A stretch of DNA of 64,000 nt from contig NZ_CP025746.1 in assembly GCF_004015185.1 (NCBI RefSeq), positions 3,427,776-3,491,775 of the forward strand, given 5' to 3'. The stretch comes from Clostridium manihotivorum. Lineage in GTDB: Bacteria; Bacillota; Clostridia; Clostridiales; Clostridiaceae. Below, one piece after another: positions 17,518-27,013 of this stretch; positions within the stretch are counted from its first letter, which is position 1; each line of letters opens with the position of its first letter. The notes beneath the pieces were generated by a model that saw only the letters and a list, made by a program, of their open reading frames with translations, had not been told where the DNA came from and did not search any database. The position numbers were made by a program, and so were the translations under genes.

Positions 17518-18477
17518 ATGCATAAAAATTATCTAAAAAAAGTCATTACTGTTTGTTTGTCTATGACATTAAGCATAGGTGCTTACTCAAGTACAGCCCT
17601 AGCAAAAAGCAAGGATTTGAAGGTCACAGAAAAAAGGTACACTATAGGGGATATTAAACTTAATGCAAGAATTGAAGGTAAAGGCAAAGCATCTGTTGTA
17701 TTCGAGTCAGGATATGGTGACGGCATTCTTACTACCGATGGAAGTACTGATGGCTCAGCATTAGAAAACTGGGGAAAGATACAACCGATTATAGCTAAAT
17801 ACGCTAAAACTTTGACTTATGATAGAGCTGGTATAGGTAAAAGCGATGATACTGTAAATAGACCTGATCTAAACAAAAATGATGAAGATACTCTACTGAA
17901 TGGAGGCCTAATACCATATAATAGCTCAATTTATAACTATGGTCATGGAAAAACTGCAATTGATAAGGCAAGAAATTTACATAGCTTGCTAAAAGCTTCA
18001 AAAGTAAAGGCTCCATATATTTTGGTATCTCATTCAATAGGTAGTTTAGATGTATTAGAGTTTGCAAAATTATATCCTAAAGAAGTTGCTGGGATAGTTA
18101 TGGTTGAGCCTTCAAATAAAAATATAGTTGGAGACGCCATTAACTGGGCAAAGCAATACCAACCTTCACTTGTAGACTTATTTAAAAATCAATTTTCAAA
18201 AACAGATGGAACTTTAGATGAAATATTACTTAGCGAACTGCAAGCTAAAAATTCTGGAGATGTTCTAAGAAACATTCCATTGACAATTCTAATGGCAGCT
18301 GATTCAGGACAAGGACCTGAATATAATGAGATGCGTGCTAGACATGGACAAGAGTGGCTTGCTTCTTCAAATTACTCAAAGCTAACTTTTGTACCTAATA
18401 CTACACATTATATCCATTTGCTGCAACCACAATATGTATTAGATGCTATTGAAGAAATGCTAAAGAATCACAAATAA
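17518..18477 (+). CDS. Secreted alpha/beta hydrolase
   Basis: 319 aa. The signal peptide runs through about residue 29 (cleavage near ALAKS). Alpha/beta hydrolase landmarks: the nucleophile Ser173 in SHSIGS (Ser replaces the usual first Gly), YDRAGIGKS near 101-109, and a C-terminal catalytic His in NTTHYIH. The Asp is not assigned. It probably acts outside the membrane as an esterase, lipase or amidase; the substrate is unknown. AGGAGG precedes the ATG and a palindrome lies in its leader. It is an isolated gene. Confidence 0.8.
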   Translation: MHKNYLKKVITVCLSMTLSIGAYSSTALAKSKDLKVTEKRYTIGDIKLNARIEGKGKASVVFESGYGDGILTTDGSTDGSALENWGKIQPIIAKYAKTLTYDRAGIGKSDDTVNRPDLNKNDEDTLLNGGLIPYNSSIYNYGHGKTAIDKARNLHSLLKASKVKAPYILVSHSIGSLDVLEFAKLYPKEVAGIVMVEPSNKNIVGDAINWAKQYQPSLVDLFKNQFSKTDGTLDEILLSELQAKNSGDVLRNIPLTILMAADSGQGPEYNEMRARHGQEWLASSNYSKLTFVPNTTHYIHLLQPQYVLDAIEEMLKNHK

Positions 18478-18757
18478 AGATTAAGTTTATTACAGTACAA
18501 TATACCACTAAATATTATACTTAGGCTATCTTAAAGTTCTATATGAAATTAAGCAAGCCTATATTTATTAAAAATTTCAGTATTTAAGCATATGGTTTAT
18601 TCAAGTTTCATATGATTTTTATTATCATATATACTTTATAAATGGAACTCTTACCAATCAACTTATACGAGAACTCCAGCTCTAACCTATTTATTCTCTT
18701 AAACATATTCAAACCAATAAATCTATTTGTTCTAATTTTTATTAGATTATTTATATG

Positions 18758-18834
18758 AAAAAATCATGCATATAAGGGGTATACTACATTCCATGAGAAT
18801 GTAATGTTAATACCCTTGCTATGCATGATTTTCT
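18758..18834 (-). terminator. Long hairpin, terminator of the membrane hydrolase gene
   Basis: AAAATCATGCATA (18760-18772) pairs with TATGCATGATTTT (18820-18832), with further inner pairs GGGTAT/ATACCC and ACATTC/GAATGT. A- and T-rich flanks suit both directions. It lies about 50 nt beyond the minus-strand gene's stop. The rest of 18478-18884 holds nothing I recognise. Confidence 0.65.
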
Positions 18835-18884
18835 TTAAATTAGTTTATTTTTAAAAATTCGTTCAAATTATCAACTTACCACTA

Positions 18885-19835
18885 CTATTTTATATATTTA
18901 CCCACGAACTCTTCTACCTTCTTTTTATAGGTATATGGGTCCTTAGCTAAGGATGCTGCATGCGTTGCCCCATCAACTATAAGAAGATCTTTATCAGTCT
19001 TGCAAGCATCATATACTTTGTGAACCATTTCTGTAGGAACAAAAGTATCGTTGCCTCCATGTATAAAGAGCATTGGTACCTTGGCCTTTTCTACTTGCTT
19101 TATTGCAGATGCTTCACTAAAGTTATAACCTGCTTTAATCTCAGTCAATAAACTAGTGGATGGAATTATAGGAAAAGTAGGAAGCTTGTACATTCTTTTA
19201 AGCTCATACTCTAATTGATCTTTAACAGATGTATATCCGCAGTCTTCAACTATAACCTTTACCTGGGTAGGAAGATTTTCTCCACTTACCATCATTACCG
19301 TTGCTCCACCCATAGAAACACCATGAAGAAGAATTTCAGAATTCTTTCCAACCTTTTCAATCATCAGATTTATCCATTTTAAGTAATCCTTACGATCTGG
19401 CCAACCAAAACCGATATACTTTCCTTCACTGGCACCATGTCCACGATCATCTGGCATTAAAACATTATAACCTAAATCATAGTATATTTTAGCATAGTCT
19501 CCCATTCCCTTACCTCTAGAGCCATAACCATGGGCTATTATAGCAGTTTTATTAGTAGTAGTCTTAGCTTTAATGTAATACCCTACTAAGTTAAGTCCAT
19601 CCTCTGTCTTTATACTAACAGTTTCATATCCTGTATCATTAATCCATTGTTCACCACTGCTTATCTTAGGTTTTGCACCTGTGTTTGAAGCAGGCAAATC
19701 ACTACTTTTGTTAAGAAAATCCTTACTGTTCCTTCCTATTGCTAAGTTATAGAAAAAGAAACTAGCAAAAATATCTGCTCCCAATAGCAATACAACTATA
19801 ACAGAAGTTATTATAATTATGTGTTTTTTCTTCAT
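18885..19835 (-). CDS. Membrane-anchored alpha/beta hydrolase
   Basis: 316 aa. A hydrophobic N-terminal helix (about 5-30) without an obvious cleavage site suggests anchoring with the catalytic domain outside. The triad is Ser174 in HGVSMGG, an Asp in GGNDTFVP (about 263) and a His in GATHAAS (about 293). The oxyanion region HGYGSRG fits the serine aminopeptidase S33/Hydrolase_4 type, similar to Bacillus YqkD-like proteins. The substrate is unknown. The start has GGGGGG-type complementarity upstream. Confidence 0.82.
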   Translation of the reverse strand: MKKKHIIIITSVIVVLLLGADIFASFFFYNLAIGRNSKDFLNKSSDLPASNTGAKPKISSGEQWINDTGYETVSIKTEDGLNLVGYYIKAKTTTNKTAIIAHGYGSRGKGMGDYAKIYYDLGYNVLMPDDRGHGASEGKYIGFGWPDRKDYLKWINLMIEKVGKNSEILLHGVSMGGATVMMVSGENLPTQVKVIVEDCGYTSVKDQLEYELKRMYKLPTFPIIPSTSLLTEIKAGYNFSEASAIKQVEKAKVPMLFIHGGNDTFVPTEMVHKVYDACKTDKDLLIVDGATHAASLAKDPYTYKKKVEEFVGKYIK

Positions 19836-20411
19836 TTAATTTATCCCCCTACTTTCACCCCGTCAATATGTAGTAATAATTTATACCAATATTATAGATA
19901 TTAATAAATTAGTTACTTATTTATTATAAGCTATAGATATGTCTAACTCCAAACAAAATATCTATGAAGATAGAATAATTTGTTACCAATCTTTAATTCA
20001 GTAACTAGCCAATTTACAATACTTAATATTAAAACTATATAACAATACCTTACTTAAATTATGTGTCAAATCGTCAGATATTTGAATGGATTTGCACAAA
20101 GAATTAAATTTTTTATAATGATTTAGTTGATACTCTCCTAATAATTTTTATGATTTCAATGATTTTAATGCACTATAAGATTGATCATGTAGAAATTAAT
20201 CTCAATTATATATTTATTGAATAGCTATAAAGACTCAGTACAAATATAGTAGTTACTAATGATTCATATTCTATATCAATAATACAGCTCATTATCAATT
20301 GAAAATAACTAATAACACTTAATCATTGATTTTCACTTATATATGGTATATCATATAGTTAATGTATTTATCACTTGATAAGATTCTTAAGTATATTTGG
20401 AGGTATCTTAA
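19836..20411. other. AT-rich intergenic region, no recognised feature
   Basis: Divergent space between the membrane hydrolase and the CDF gene. Apart from a near-palindrome around 20341-20356 (ATATGGTATATCATAT), no open frame, hairpin or repeat member was found. Confidence 0.4.
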
Positions 20412-21269
20412 ATGAACAATAAAGTAAAAGTAGCTAGGTTATCTCTTATGTCAAATTCAATTTTAATAGTGCTAAAATTAACTGTTGGAATTTTTACCGG
20501 TTCTGTAAGCATAATTTCTGAGGCTATTCATTCAACTATGGATTTACTTGCTGCAATTATAGCTTTCTTTTCTGTAAAAATTTCTGATAAACCAGCAGAC
20601 GAGCTTCATCCTTACGGCCATGGTAAAGTTGAAAATATTTCTGGAGTAATAGAAGCATTACTTATCTTTGGCGCAGCATTTTTGATAATTGCTGAATCCA
20701 TAAAAAAACTAATTCATTACAAAGATGTTGATAATGTTGGGATTGGATTCCTAGTTATGTTTTTCGCTTCAGTTGTAAACTTTATTGTATCTAAAGAACT
20801 ATATAAAGTTGCAAAAGAAGAGGACTCAATTGCATTAGAAGCAGATGCTCTTCACTTACGAACTGATGTATACACTTCCTTAGGTGTTGGCATTGGATTA
20901 CTTTTTATTTGGATAACTAAGCTTAATTACTTAGATCCAATAGTTGCAATTTTAGTTGCATTGTTTATATTAAGAGAAGCTTTTGCTTTACTAATTACGG
21001 CATTTAATCCTCTTTTAGATGTAAAACTATCAAATGAAGAAATTGAAGTTATCAAAAATATTATAAATAAATATTCATCTTTATTTTGTAACTATCATGA
21101 TCTTAAAACAAGAAAAGCTGGGAGAATAAAATATGTAGAAATGCATTTAGTTTTTGACGACAATACTTCAATAAAAGCTGCCCATGATATATGCAATAAA
21201 ATTGAATATGATATAGAACAGTCATTAAGATACACCCAAATTATGATACACTTAGAATCCCCAGAATAA
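20412..21269 (+). CDS. Cation diffusion facilitator (CDF) metal exporter
   Basis: 285 aa. Proton-coupled efflux of divalent metals across the cytoplasmic membrane. The transport site is visible as H40xxxD44 (HSTMD) and H148xxxD152 (HLRTD). His at the first position, rather than Asp as in E. coli FieF, is typical of zinc-selective members, so zinc is the best guess. HPYGHGKVEN is the conserved cytoplasmic loop, and the C-terminal metal-sensing domain is complete. GGAGG precedes the ATG. No regulator gene is adjacent. Confidence 0.88.
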   Translation: MNNKVKVARLSLMSNSILIVLKLTVGIFTGSVSIISEAIHSTMDLLAAIIAFFSVKISDKPADELHPYGHGKVENISGVIEALLIFGAAFLIIAESIKKLIHYKDVDNVGIGFLVMFFASVVNFIVSKELYKVAKEEDSIALEADALHLRTDVYTSLGVGIGLLFIWITKLNYLDPIVAILVALFILREAFALLITAFNPLLDVKLSNEEIEVIKNIINKYSSLFCNYHDLKTRKAGRIKYVEMHLVFDDNTSIKAAHDICNKIEYDIEQSLRYTQIMIHLESPE

Positions 21270-21361
21270 GATCTATATACTATAATATACCTTAATCACC
21301 TCTATATAGAGAGGCTGTAAATGAGAAACGATAGTAGACATGCTCAAAATAAGTTCACTGA

Positions 21362-21388
21362 AAAAGGCCGCTTAAGCGACCTTTTTAT
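21362..21388 (-). terminator. Terminator between the CDF and kinase genes
   Basis: AAAGGCCGCTTAAGCGACCTTT is a short GC-rich stem with A-tract and T-tract flanks. It can act in both directions and overlaps the kinase stop region. Confidence 0.72.
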
Positions 21389-22566
21389 TTTTTCTTTTTA
21401 CTATGCCCCTTCCCTTTCTGGGTATTATAAAGGGCTTGAGCGTTATTTGAGTTCTGCTGCTCTGTAACATTTGTAGAACCATCTTTCTTTTGATTATCAG
21501 TATTTGCTTCAGGCTCCTTTGAAGGACTGTCCGTTGTTTGCTCCTTAGAAGCTTTAGTTTCTTGAGCTTTATTATTAGAATTATCAACACTTGTGGCATT
21601 ATCAATAAGCTTAGAGTCATTAAGCTTATTTTCGTGTTGATTTAGAAAATATAGCGATGTTAAAATTAATATCACTAACAATGGAATAGCTATAATGAAT
21701 TTATTGATTTTCTTTGATTTAGTTTTTTTTATTTCCTCAATTACAGTTGTATCATTATTTTGTATAACCGCAGTCTTGTCATAATAATGCTCATTAGTTA
21801 ATTCTACTAACTCATTTTTTAGCTCTAATACAGAAGAATATCTATCTTTGATATTTACTTGAACACACTTTTGTATTATCTTTACTAGCTTTCGGCTAAT
21901 AGCATTTCCATAATTCTCATCTATTAATGGTTCTGCACCGCTAAAAGGCACTTTTTTTGTTACCATAAAATACATTACCATTCCAATACCATAAATATCA
22001 GTTTGCATACAAGATTGCATCGACCCATGCTGTTCAGGTGCAGCATATCCACTTGACCCCATTAAAACAGTATCTGTATCCTTGTCAAACTTGTAAATCC
22101 TTGAAATTCCAAAATCAATTAGGTTAATGCTGTTTTCCTTAGTAATCATAATATTAGAAGGCTTTAGGTCTCTATATATGATAGCTGGTGTAAAACTATG
22201 CAAGTATTTAATTATATCACAGACCTGAAGTGTTATAGCTACAATACCTTCTAAGTCACTTATATCCTTGCTATTTATATAATCAAATAATGTTTGCCCT
22301 TCTACATAATCTTCCACCATATAAACAAAATCATTTTCATAAAATACATCTACAACTCTAGGAATACCTGGATGATTAAGCTTTTTTAGTATGTTAGCTT
22401 CCGATAAAAGATTCATATCTAATTTATCATTTCTCTTGGTTTCTTTTATGGCCCAAAGGTTGTTAAGTCTTATATTTTCACATAAATAAACAGTACCCAT
22501 ACCTCCCTTACCAAGAAGCTTTATTATTTTATATTTATTATCTAAAATATATCCTGTAGCTAGCAT
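21385..22566 (-). CDS. Membrane Ser/Thr protein kinase (PknB-like, no PASTA domains)
   Basis: 393 aa. A complete Hanks-type kinase: glycine loop GKGGMGTVY (19-27), Lys41, catalytic YRDLKPSN (D133, N138; Tyr replaces the usual His), DFG at 151-153 and APEQH. One membrane helix (about 287-305) is followed by an outer tail of about 85 residues rich in Lys, Ser, Thr, Asn and Gln. The PASTA repeats of PrkC-type kinases are absent, and no phosphatase is next door, unlike the housekeeping prpC-prkC pair. It is probably an accessory sensor kinase. Confidence 0.88.
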   Translation of the reverse strand: MLATGYILDNKYKIIKLLGKGGMGTVYLCENIRLNNLWAIKETKRNDKLDMNLLSEANILKKLNHPGIPRVVDVFYENDFVYMVEDYVEGQTLFDYINSKDISDLEGIVAITLQVCDIIKYLHSFTPAIIYRDLKPSNIMITKENSINLIDFGISRIYKFDKDTDTVLMGSSGYAAPEQHGSMQSCMQTDIYGIGMVMYFMVTKKVPFSGAEPLIDENYGNAISRKLVKIIQKCVQVNIKDRYSSVLELKNELVELTNEHYYDKTAVIQNNDTTVIEEIKKTKSKKINKFIIAIPLLVILILTSLYFLNQHENKLNDSKLIDNATSVDNSNNKAQETKASKEQTTDSPSKEPEANTDNQKKDGSTNVTEQQNSNNAQALYNTQKGKGHSKKKK

Positions 22567-22639
22567 AGTTTCCCCCGTATAAATCCTTATTATAATATTA
22601 TATTTAATGCTAGAATATTAGCTGAAACTAAGTATATGT

Positions 22640-22653
22640 AGATGTACCAATTC
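22640..22653 (-). repeat. Half of a family D element upstream of the kinase
   Basis: AGATGTACCAATTC matches one arm of the family D hairpins about 75 nt upstream of the kinase start, but the opposite arm is missing. The rest of 22654-22985 shows nothing recognisable. Confidence 0.35.
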
Positions 22654-22985
22654 AAAGTAAATATATAAATCAATAAAACTAACATATAATAGTTAAAAAT
22701 CTATATACCTTTGTAGTATACTAATTTCTTGTTGAATTTATTAACATCTTAGTAGAATATTTTAAATCTATAGTAAATTTGAAAATATCACTTTAATAGG
22801 CTACATCTTTATCTACTGTATAAATAATTAATTTCAGCAATAATCTATAATATTCCTATATTAATAAACTTAATATGACTTTAGCTTTTTATCACTTATA
22901 TATTTTACGTATAGAATTAGTATTTTTTAGGGGGTATAATTTTATAATAATTCATTATTATAAAATGTACTCGTTTAATTAAGTT

Positions 22986-23080
22986 ATTTTTCTGTTTACT
23001 CTAAACTACTACTTTAAAGACTTGATTGATATTACTAGGATTAGATGATAAAAGAATTTACGCTTTACCTAACAGCAAAA
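22986..23080 (+). repeat. Family A repeat, block 2 only
   Basis: Starts TTTTTCTG..TACTCTAAA, continues CTTGATTGATATTACTAGG and ends CCTAACAGCAAAA, in the same order as 40986-41070. Its right end abuts the terminator of the opp operon. Confidence 0.5.
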
Positions 23081-23120
23081 TATAAAAACACTAACGAAAT
23101 CCTTCATTAGTGTTTTTATA
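23080..23120 (-). terminator. Terminator of the opp operon
   Basis: AAAAACACTAA (23084-23094) pairs with TTAGTGTTTTT (23107-23117), 16 nt beyond the oppF stop. Confidence 0.8.
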
Positions 23121-23135
23121 CCTAGCACAAGTATA

Positions 23136-24134
23136 CTAATCATTTTTATTTAAATATAGGTGGCATGCTACAGAGTGGCCCTTTTCAATCTCTATCATTT
23201 CAGGGGATACTTTTTTACATATAGGCTTAGCATAAGGACATCTAGTATGAAATCTGCAGCCTGAAGGTATGTCCATTGGACTTGGAATGTCTCCCTCAAT
23301 TACTTGTCTTTCTGATAATTTTGCTTTATTAGGGTCCGCTACTGGTATTGCTGATAGAAGAGCTTTTGTATATGGATGCAGCGGATTATTGTAAAGATTA
23401 TTACTTTCAGATATCTCTACTATGTTACCCAGGTACATTACTCCAATTCTATCTGATATATGTCTTACCATAGATAAGTCATGAGCTACAAATAGATAAG
23501 TAAGTCCCATTTTCTTTTGTAGATCTTCAAGCATATTAACTACCTGAGCTTGAATAGAAACATCTAAAGCTGAAATAGGTTCATCGCAAAGTATAAAGTC
23601 TGGTTCAGTTGAAATAGCTCTGGCAATACCTATTCTTTGACACTGTCCACCACTGAATTCATGAGGGAACTTTTCCATGTCGCTTTTCTTAAGCCCAACC
23701 ATCTCAAGTAAACTTTCAATTTTCTTTGTTCTTTCTTCTTTATTGAGCTTAGTATGTAAGAGCAGCGGCTCACTGATTAGTTCTTCAACCGTCATATTGG
23801 GATTAAGTGAAGAATACGGATCTTGAAAAATAATCTGCATCCTCTTACGGTATTCTTTCATATCTTTCTTATTAAGCTTGGATATATTATTGCCTTCAAA
23901 GAATATATCACCATCTGTTATATCATAAAGTCTGGTTATAGACCTTCCAAGAGTAGATTTACCACAACCTGACTCTCCTACCAATCCAAAGGTCTCTCCT
24001 TTTCTTATTTGAAAGGAAACTCCATCTACTGCCTTTACAACTTTTTTACTGCCTCCTATAAGACCGTTTTTTACAGGAAAATGTTTTTTTAAGTCTTTTA
24101 CTTCTATTAATATCTCTTCAGAGTTATTCACCAT
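23136..24134 (-). CDS. oppF: Oligopeptide ABC importer ATPase OppF
   Basis: About 332 aa. Walker A GESGCGKST, signature LSGGQ-like FSGGQCQR and Walker B ILCDEPISALD. The C-terminal OppD/F domain with CRFHTRCPYAKPICKK carries the Cys pattern of the iron-sulfur motif found in this family. The start is taken as the ATG at 24134 (MVNNSEE) directly after AGGAGG; the next codon, GTG, is at a slightly better spacing and may be the real start. It is last in the oppABCDF operon and ends in a terminator. Confidence 0.9.
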   Translation of the reverse strand: MVNNSEEILIEVKDLKKHFPVKNGLIGGSKKVVKAVDGVSFQIRKGETFGLVGESGCGKSTLGRSITRLYDITDGDIFFEGNNISKLNKKDMKEYRKRMQIIFQDPYSSLNPNMTVEELISEPLLLHTKLNKEERTKKIESLLEMVGLKKSDMEKFPHEFSGGQCQRIGIARAISTEPDFILCDEPISALDVSIQAQVVNMLEDLQKKMGLTYLFVAHDLSMVRHISDRIGVMYLGNIVEISESNNLYNNPLHPYTKALLSAIPVADPNKAKLSERQVIEGDIPSPMDIPSGCRFHTRCPYAKPICKKVSPEMIEIEKGHSVACHLYLNKND

Positions 24135-24145
24135 AATCCTCCTTA

Positions 24146-25126
24146 CTATAGGTTCTTTTCTGATAAAAAGCACATAGATCTATGTGTTTTTGAATGTTCC
24201 TTATAACTTGGCATCTCATTAAAACATCTTTCTTCAGCATACTGACATCTTTCTGCGAAAGGACATCCTTTAGGTGGATTTAGTAAAGAAGGCGCAGAAC
24301 CCTGAATAGGTTTTAGTCTTATCTTTTCTTCTCCTTCTACCTTCGGTATAGAATTTAATAAGGCCTTTGTATAAGGATGCTTAGTCTCATAAAATATCTC
24401 TTCTGTAAGCCCCTCTTCCATTATCAAGCCGCCGTACATAACAGCAATCCTATTGCAAATATTTGCTACCACCCCAAGATCATGAGTGATTAGTATAATA
24501 GACATATCATTATCTTCTTTAAGAGCTTTTAAAAGCTCCAGTATTTGTGCTTGAATAGTTACGTCCAGTGCTGTGGTAGGTTCATCAGCAATTAGTAGCT
24601 TAGGCTTGCAAGCAAGTGCCATTGCTATTAAAACTCTTTGTCTCATACCACCACTAAACTCATGAGGATATTGATTTATTCTCTTTTCAGGCATAGGAAT
24701 TCCTACATCTTTTAGTAGTCCAACAGCTAGTTCTCTTGCTTCCTTTTTACTTACACCCTTATGCCTAACCAATATCTCAACAATATGGTCTCCAACTTTT
24801 TTTAATGGATTTAAGGCTGTCATAGGGTCTTGAAAGATCATAGCCATTTCCTTACCATTAATTTTTCTCATTTCTTTAGGAGAAAGTTTTAGTATATCTT
24901 TTCCTTCAAAGTTGATTTCACCAGAGTCAATCTTAGCATTTTCCTGAAGAATCTTCATTACAGACCTCATAAGAACACTTTTCCCGCTGCCTGACTCTCC
25001 AACAATACCAAGTATATCTCCAGTATTAACCTGAAAGCTTACCCCTCTTACTGCTTGTATCCTTTTATCTTTATTATAAAAGGTTGTTTTTAAGTTCTCA
25101 ACCTTAAGAAGCTTTTCTTCCTTCAT
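24146..25126 (-). CDS. oppD: Oligopeptide ABC importer ATPase OppD
   Basis: About 326 aa. Walker A GESGSGKSV, signature FSGGMRQRV and Walker B LLIADEPTTALD, followed by the OppD/F C-terminal domain with CPFAERCQYAEERC. The start is taken as the ATG at 25126 (MKEEKLLKVEN), 4 nt after the oppC stop, with GGGGTGG inside the end of oppC. An in-frame ATG 39 nt earlier would overlap oppC. It pairs with OppF to power the OppBC channel. Confidence 0.9.
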   Translation of the reverse strand: MKEEKLLKVENLKTTFYNKDKRIQAVRGVSFQVNTGDILGIVGESGSGKSVLMRSVMKILQENAKIDSGEINFEGKDILKLSPKEMRKINGKEMAMIFQDPMTALNPLKKVGDHIVEILVRHKGVSKKEARELAVGLLKDVGIPMPEKRINQYPHEFSGGMRQRVLIAMALACKPKLLIADEPTTALDVTIQAQILELLKALKEDNDMSIILITHDLGVVANICNRIAVMYGGLIMEEGLTEEIFYETKHPYTKALLNSIPKVEGEEKIRLKPIQGSAPSLLNPPKGCPFAERCQYAEERCFNEMPSYKEHSKTHRSMCFLSEKNL

Positions 25127-25130
25127 AATG

Positions 25131-25982
25131 TTATTTTCCACCCCCTGAAGTTCTTGGTTCAGCAAATACTCTTAATACATTGCCTAATTTATTAAAGGAG
25201 TATATGGTTAAAATTATAAGTACCCCTGGTAAAATAGCCATGTATGGAGCATTTTGCAGATTAGTTTGAGCATTTTGTAATAAGTTTCCCCAAGAAGACA
25301 TTGGCTGCTGAATTCCTAAACCTAAAAAGCTTAAGGAAGATTCAGTCATTATAGCATTTGCGATACTTGAAGTTGAAGCTATTATTATTGTAGGAAATAC
25401 ACTTGGTATAATGTGTCTAAAAATTATATTCTTCGAGGATTCTCCAATGGAATTTGCATATAGTACATACTCCCTTTGCTTTACGGAAAGAGTCTCTGCA
25501 CGTACTAATCTTGCTGTCTCCATCCATGAGAACAATCCAATTACTATAATTATTGCTTGAAAACCTGGTTTTAAAAATATACTTACTACAGTAACAAGTA
25601 TCATCCAAGGAATTGAGGATATTATATCAACAAATCTCATCAGTAAGTTATCTATCTTCCCTCCAAAATAACCACTTATTGTACCAACTCCAATACCTAT
25701 ACTTGTAGAGATAAGCATAGCAAGAATTCCAACAATAAGTGATACTCTACCACCATAAATAGTTCTTGCTAAATAATCTCTTCCAAGTTCATCAGTTCCA
25801 AATATATGGCTTGAGCTTGGAGTTTGCAATATAATTGCTGTATTTGTTGCATCAGGGTCCATTGGTAGTAAAAATGCGAATATAGAAATTAATATTATGA
25901 AAGCTAGAAAAGCTACTGAAAACAAAGCACTTTTATTACCTTTTAATTCATCTATAACGTTCTTTAATCTTATGCTTTTCAT
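25131..25982 (-). CDS. oppC: Oligopeptide ABC importer permease OppC
   Basis: 283 aa. N-terminal membrane anchor, then the conserved GTDELGRDYLARTIYGGR segment of OppC/DppC and the EAA-type loop (SIGESSKNIIFRHIIPS) that contacts the ATPases. About six membrane segments. It starts 5 nt after oppB ends, with GGAG upstream, and is translationally linked to oppD. Confidence 0.92.
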   Translation of the reverse strand: MKSIRLKNVIDELKGNKSALFSVAFLAFIILISIFAFLLPMDPDATNTAIILQTPSSSHIFGTDELGRDYLARTIYGGRVSLIVGILAMLISTSIGIGVGTISGYFGGKIDNLLMRFVDIISSIPWMILVTVVSIFLKPGFQAIIIVIGLFSWMETARLVRAETLSVKQREYVLYANSIGESSKNIIFRHIIPSVFPTIIIASTSSIANAIMTESSLSFLGLGIQQPMSSWGNLLQNAQTNLQNAPYMAILPGVLIILTIYSFNKLGNVLRVFAEPRTSGGGK

Positions 25983-25987
25983 AGCTC

Positions 25988-26941
25988 TTACTCCATTTCT
26001 TTTATTCTAGGATCAACAATAGAATATAATATGTCTGATAATAAATTACCTATTATAACCATAGAGGAGGATAATACTAAAATCGCCATAATTACTGGAT
26101 AATCTAACCCACGAACTGCAGTAACAAAATAAGGTCCAACCCCTGGCCAACCAAACACAGTTTCAGTAATCATAGCTCCAGTTACTAACATAGGCAATGC
26201 CATTCCTATCTTAGTAATTATAGGTAATAGTACATTTTTGCATATATGTTTAAACAATATTTCTTTTTTACTAGCTCCAAAGGCATTTTGCACCATTACA
26301 TACCCTTCAGAAGTTTGTCCAATAGTTGAGGATCTTACATATCTTATAAGTTCTGGTGTATATGCAATAACTAAAACTAAACAAGGCATTATGTAATGAA
26401 GTAAAAAGTCACTGGCGGATCCTTCAACCCCTATAGTGTTCATTCCTAATATAGGTAATAAAGCAAATTTATAACCAAATATATAGATCAAGATCATTGC
26501 AAACCAAAAGGTTGGCGTTGCTATGCTTAAGGAACAGAAGCCATCAACGATTTTGTCCACAAACTTATTTTTATTTGCTCCTGCAACTAACCCAAGCACT
26601 ATGGAAATAACCAAGGCTATCAAATAAGCCGGTAATACTAATATCATAGTAGCTGGAAGCCTTGCAGCTAAATCATTTGAAATTGCTTCATGCGTTACGA
26701 TAGAATATCCAAATTGACCTGTAACCATACCTTTTAGCCATAAAAAATACTGCACATAGGCAGGTTTATCAAATCCGTACTTAGCTTTTATTAGATTAAC
26801 TGTTTCTTGTGGCATTTTTGGTGTTGTCATTGCATCAACAGCATTGTATGGTGCCAGATGAATTAATATGAAACAGATTATTGTAATTATTAAAAGCAGC
26901 GGAATAGCTTGAAGTACTCTTTTAAGTATATATTTTGCCAC
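25988..26941 (-). CDS. oppB: Oligopeptide ABC importer permease OppB
   Basis: 317 aa. Typical OppB/DppB start (MAKYILKRVLQAIPLL), six membrane segments, and the EAA-like loop NAFGASKKEILFKHICKN. It begins at GTG with AAGGAAGTGAG upstream. It lies 72 nt after the binding-protein gene in the operon. Confidence 0.92.
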   Translation of the reverse strand: MAKYILKRVLQAIPLLLIITIICFILIHLAPYNAVDAMTTPKMPQETVNLIKAKYGFDKPAYVQYFLWLKGMVTGQFGYSIVTHEAISNDLAARLPATMILVLPAYLIALVISIVLGLVAGANKNKFVDKIVDGFCSLSIATPTFWFAMILIYIFGYKFALLPILGMNTIGVEGSASDFLLHYIMPCLVLVIAYTPELIRYVRSSTIGQTSEGYVMVQNAFGASKKEILFKHICKNVLLPIITKIGMALPMLVTGAMITETVFGWPGVGPYFVTAVRGLDYPVIMAILVLSSSMVIIGNLLSDILYSIVDPRIKEME

Positions 26942-27013
26942 TTTATTCTCACTTCCTTAATTAATAAATTATACATGGAGACTATTAATCCCCATGTATT
27001 AAAATCAGAACTC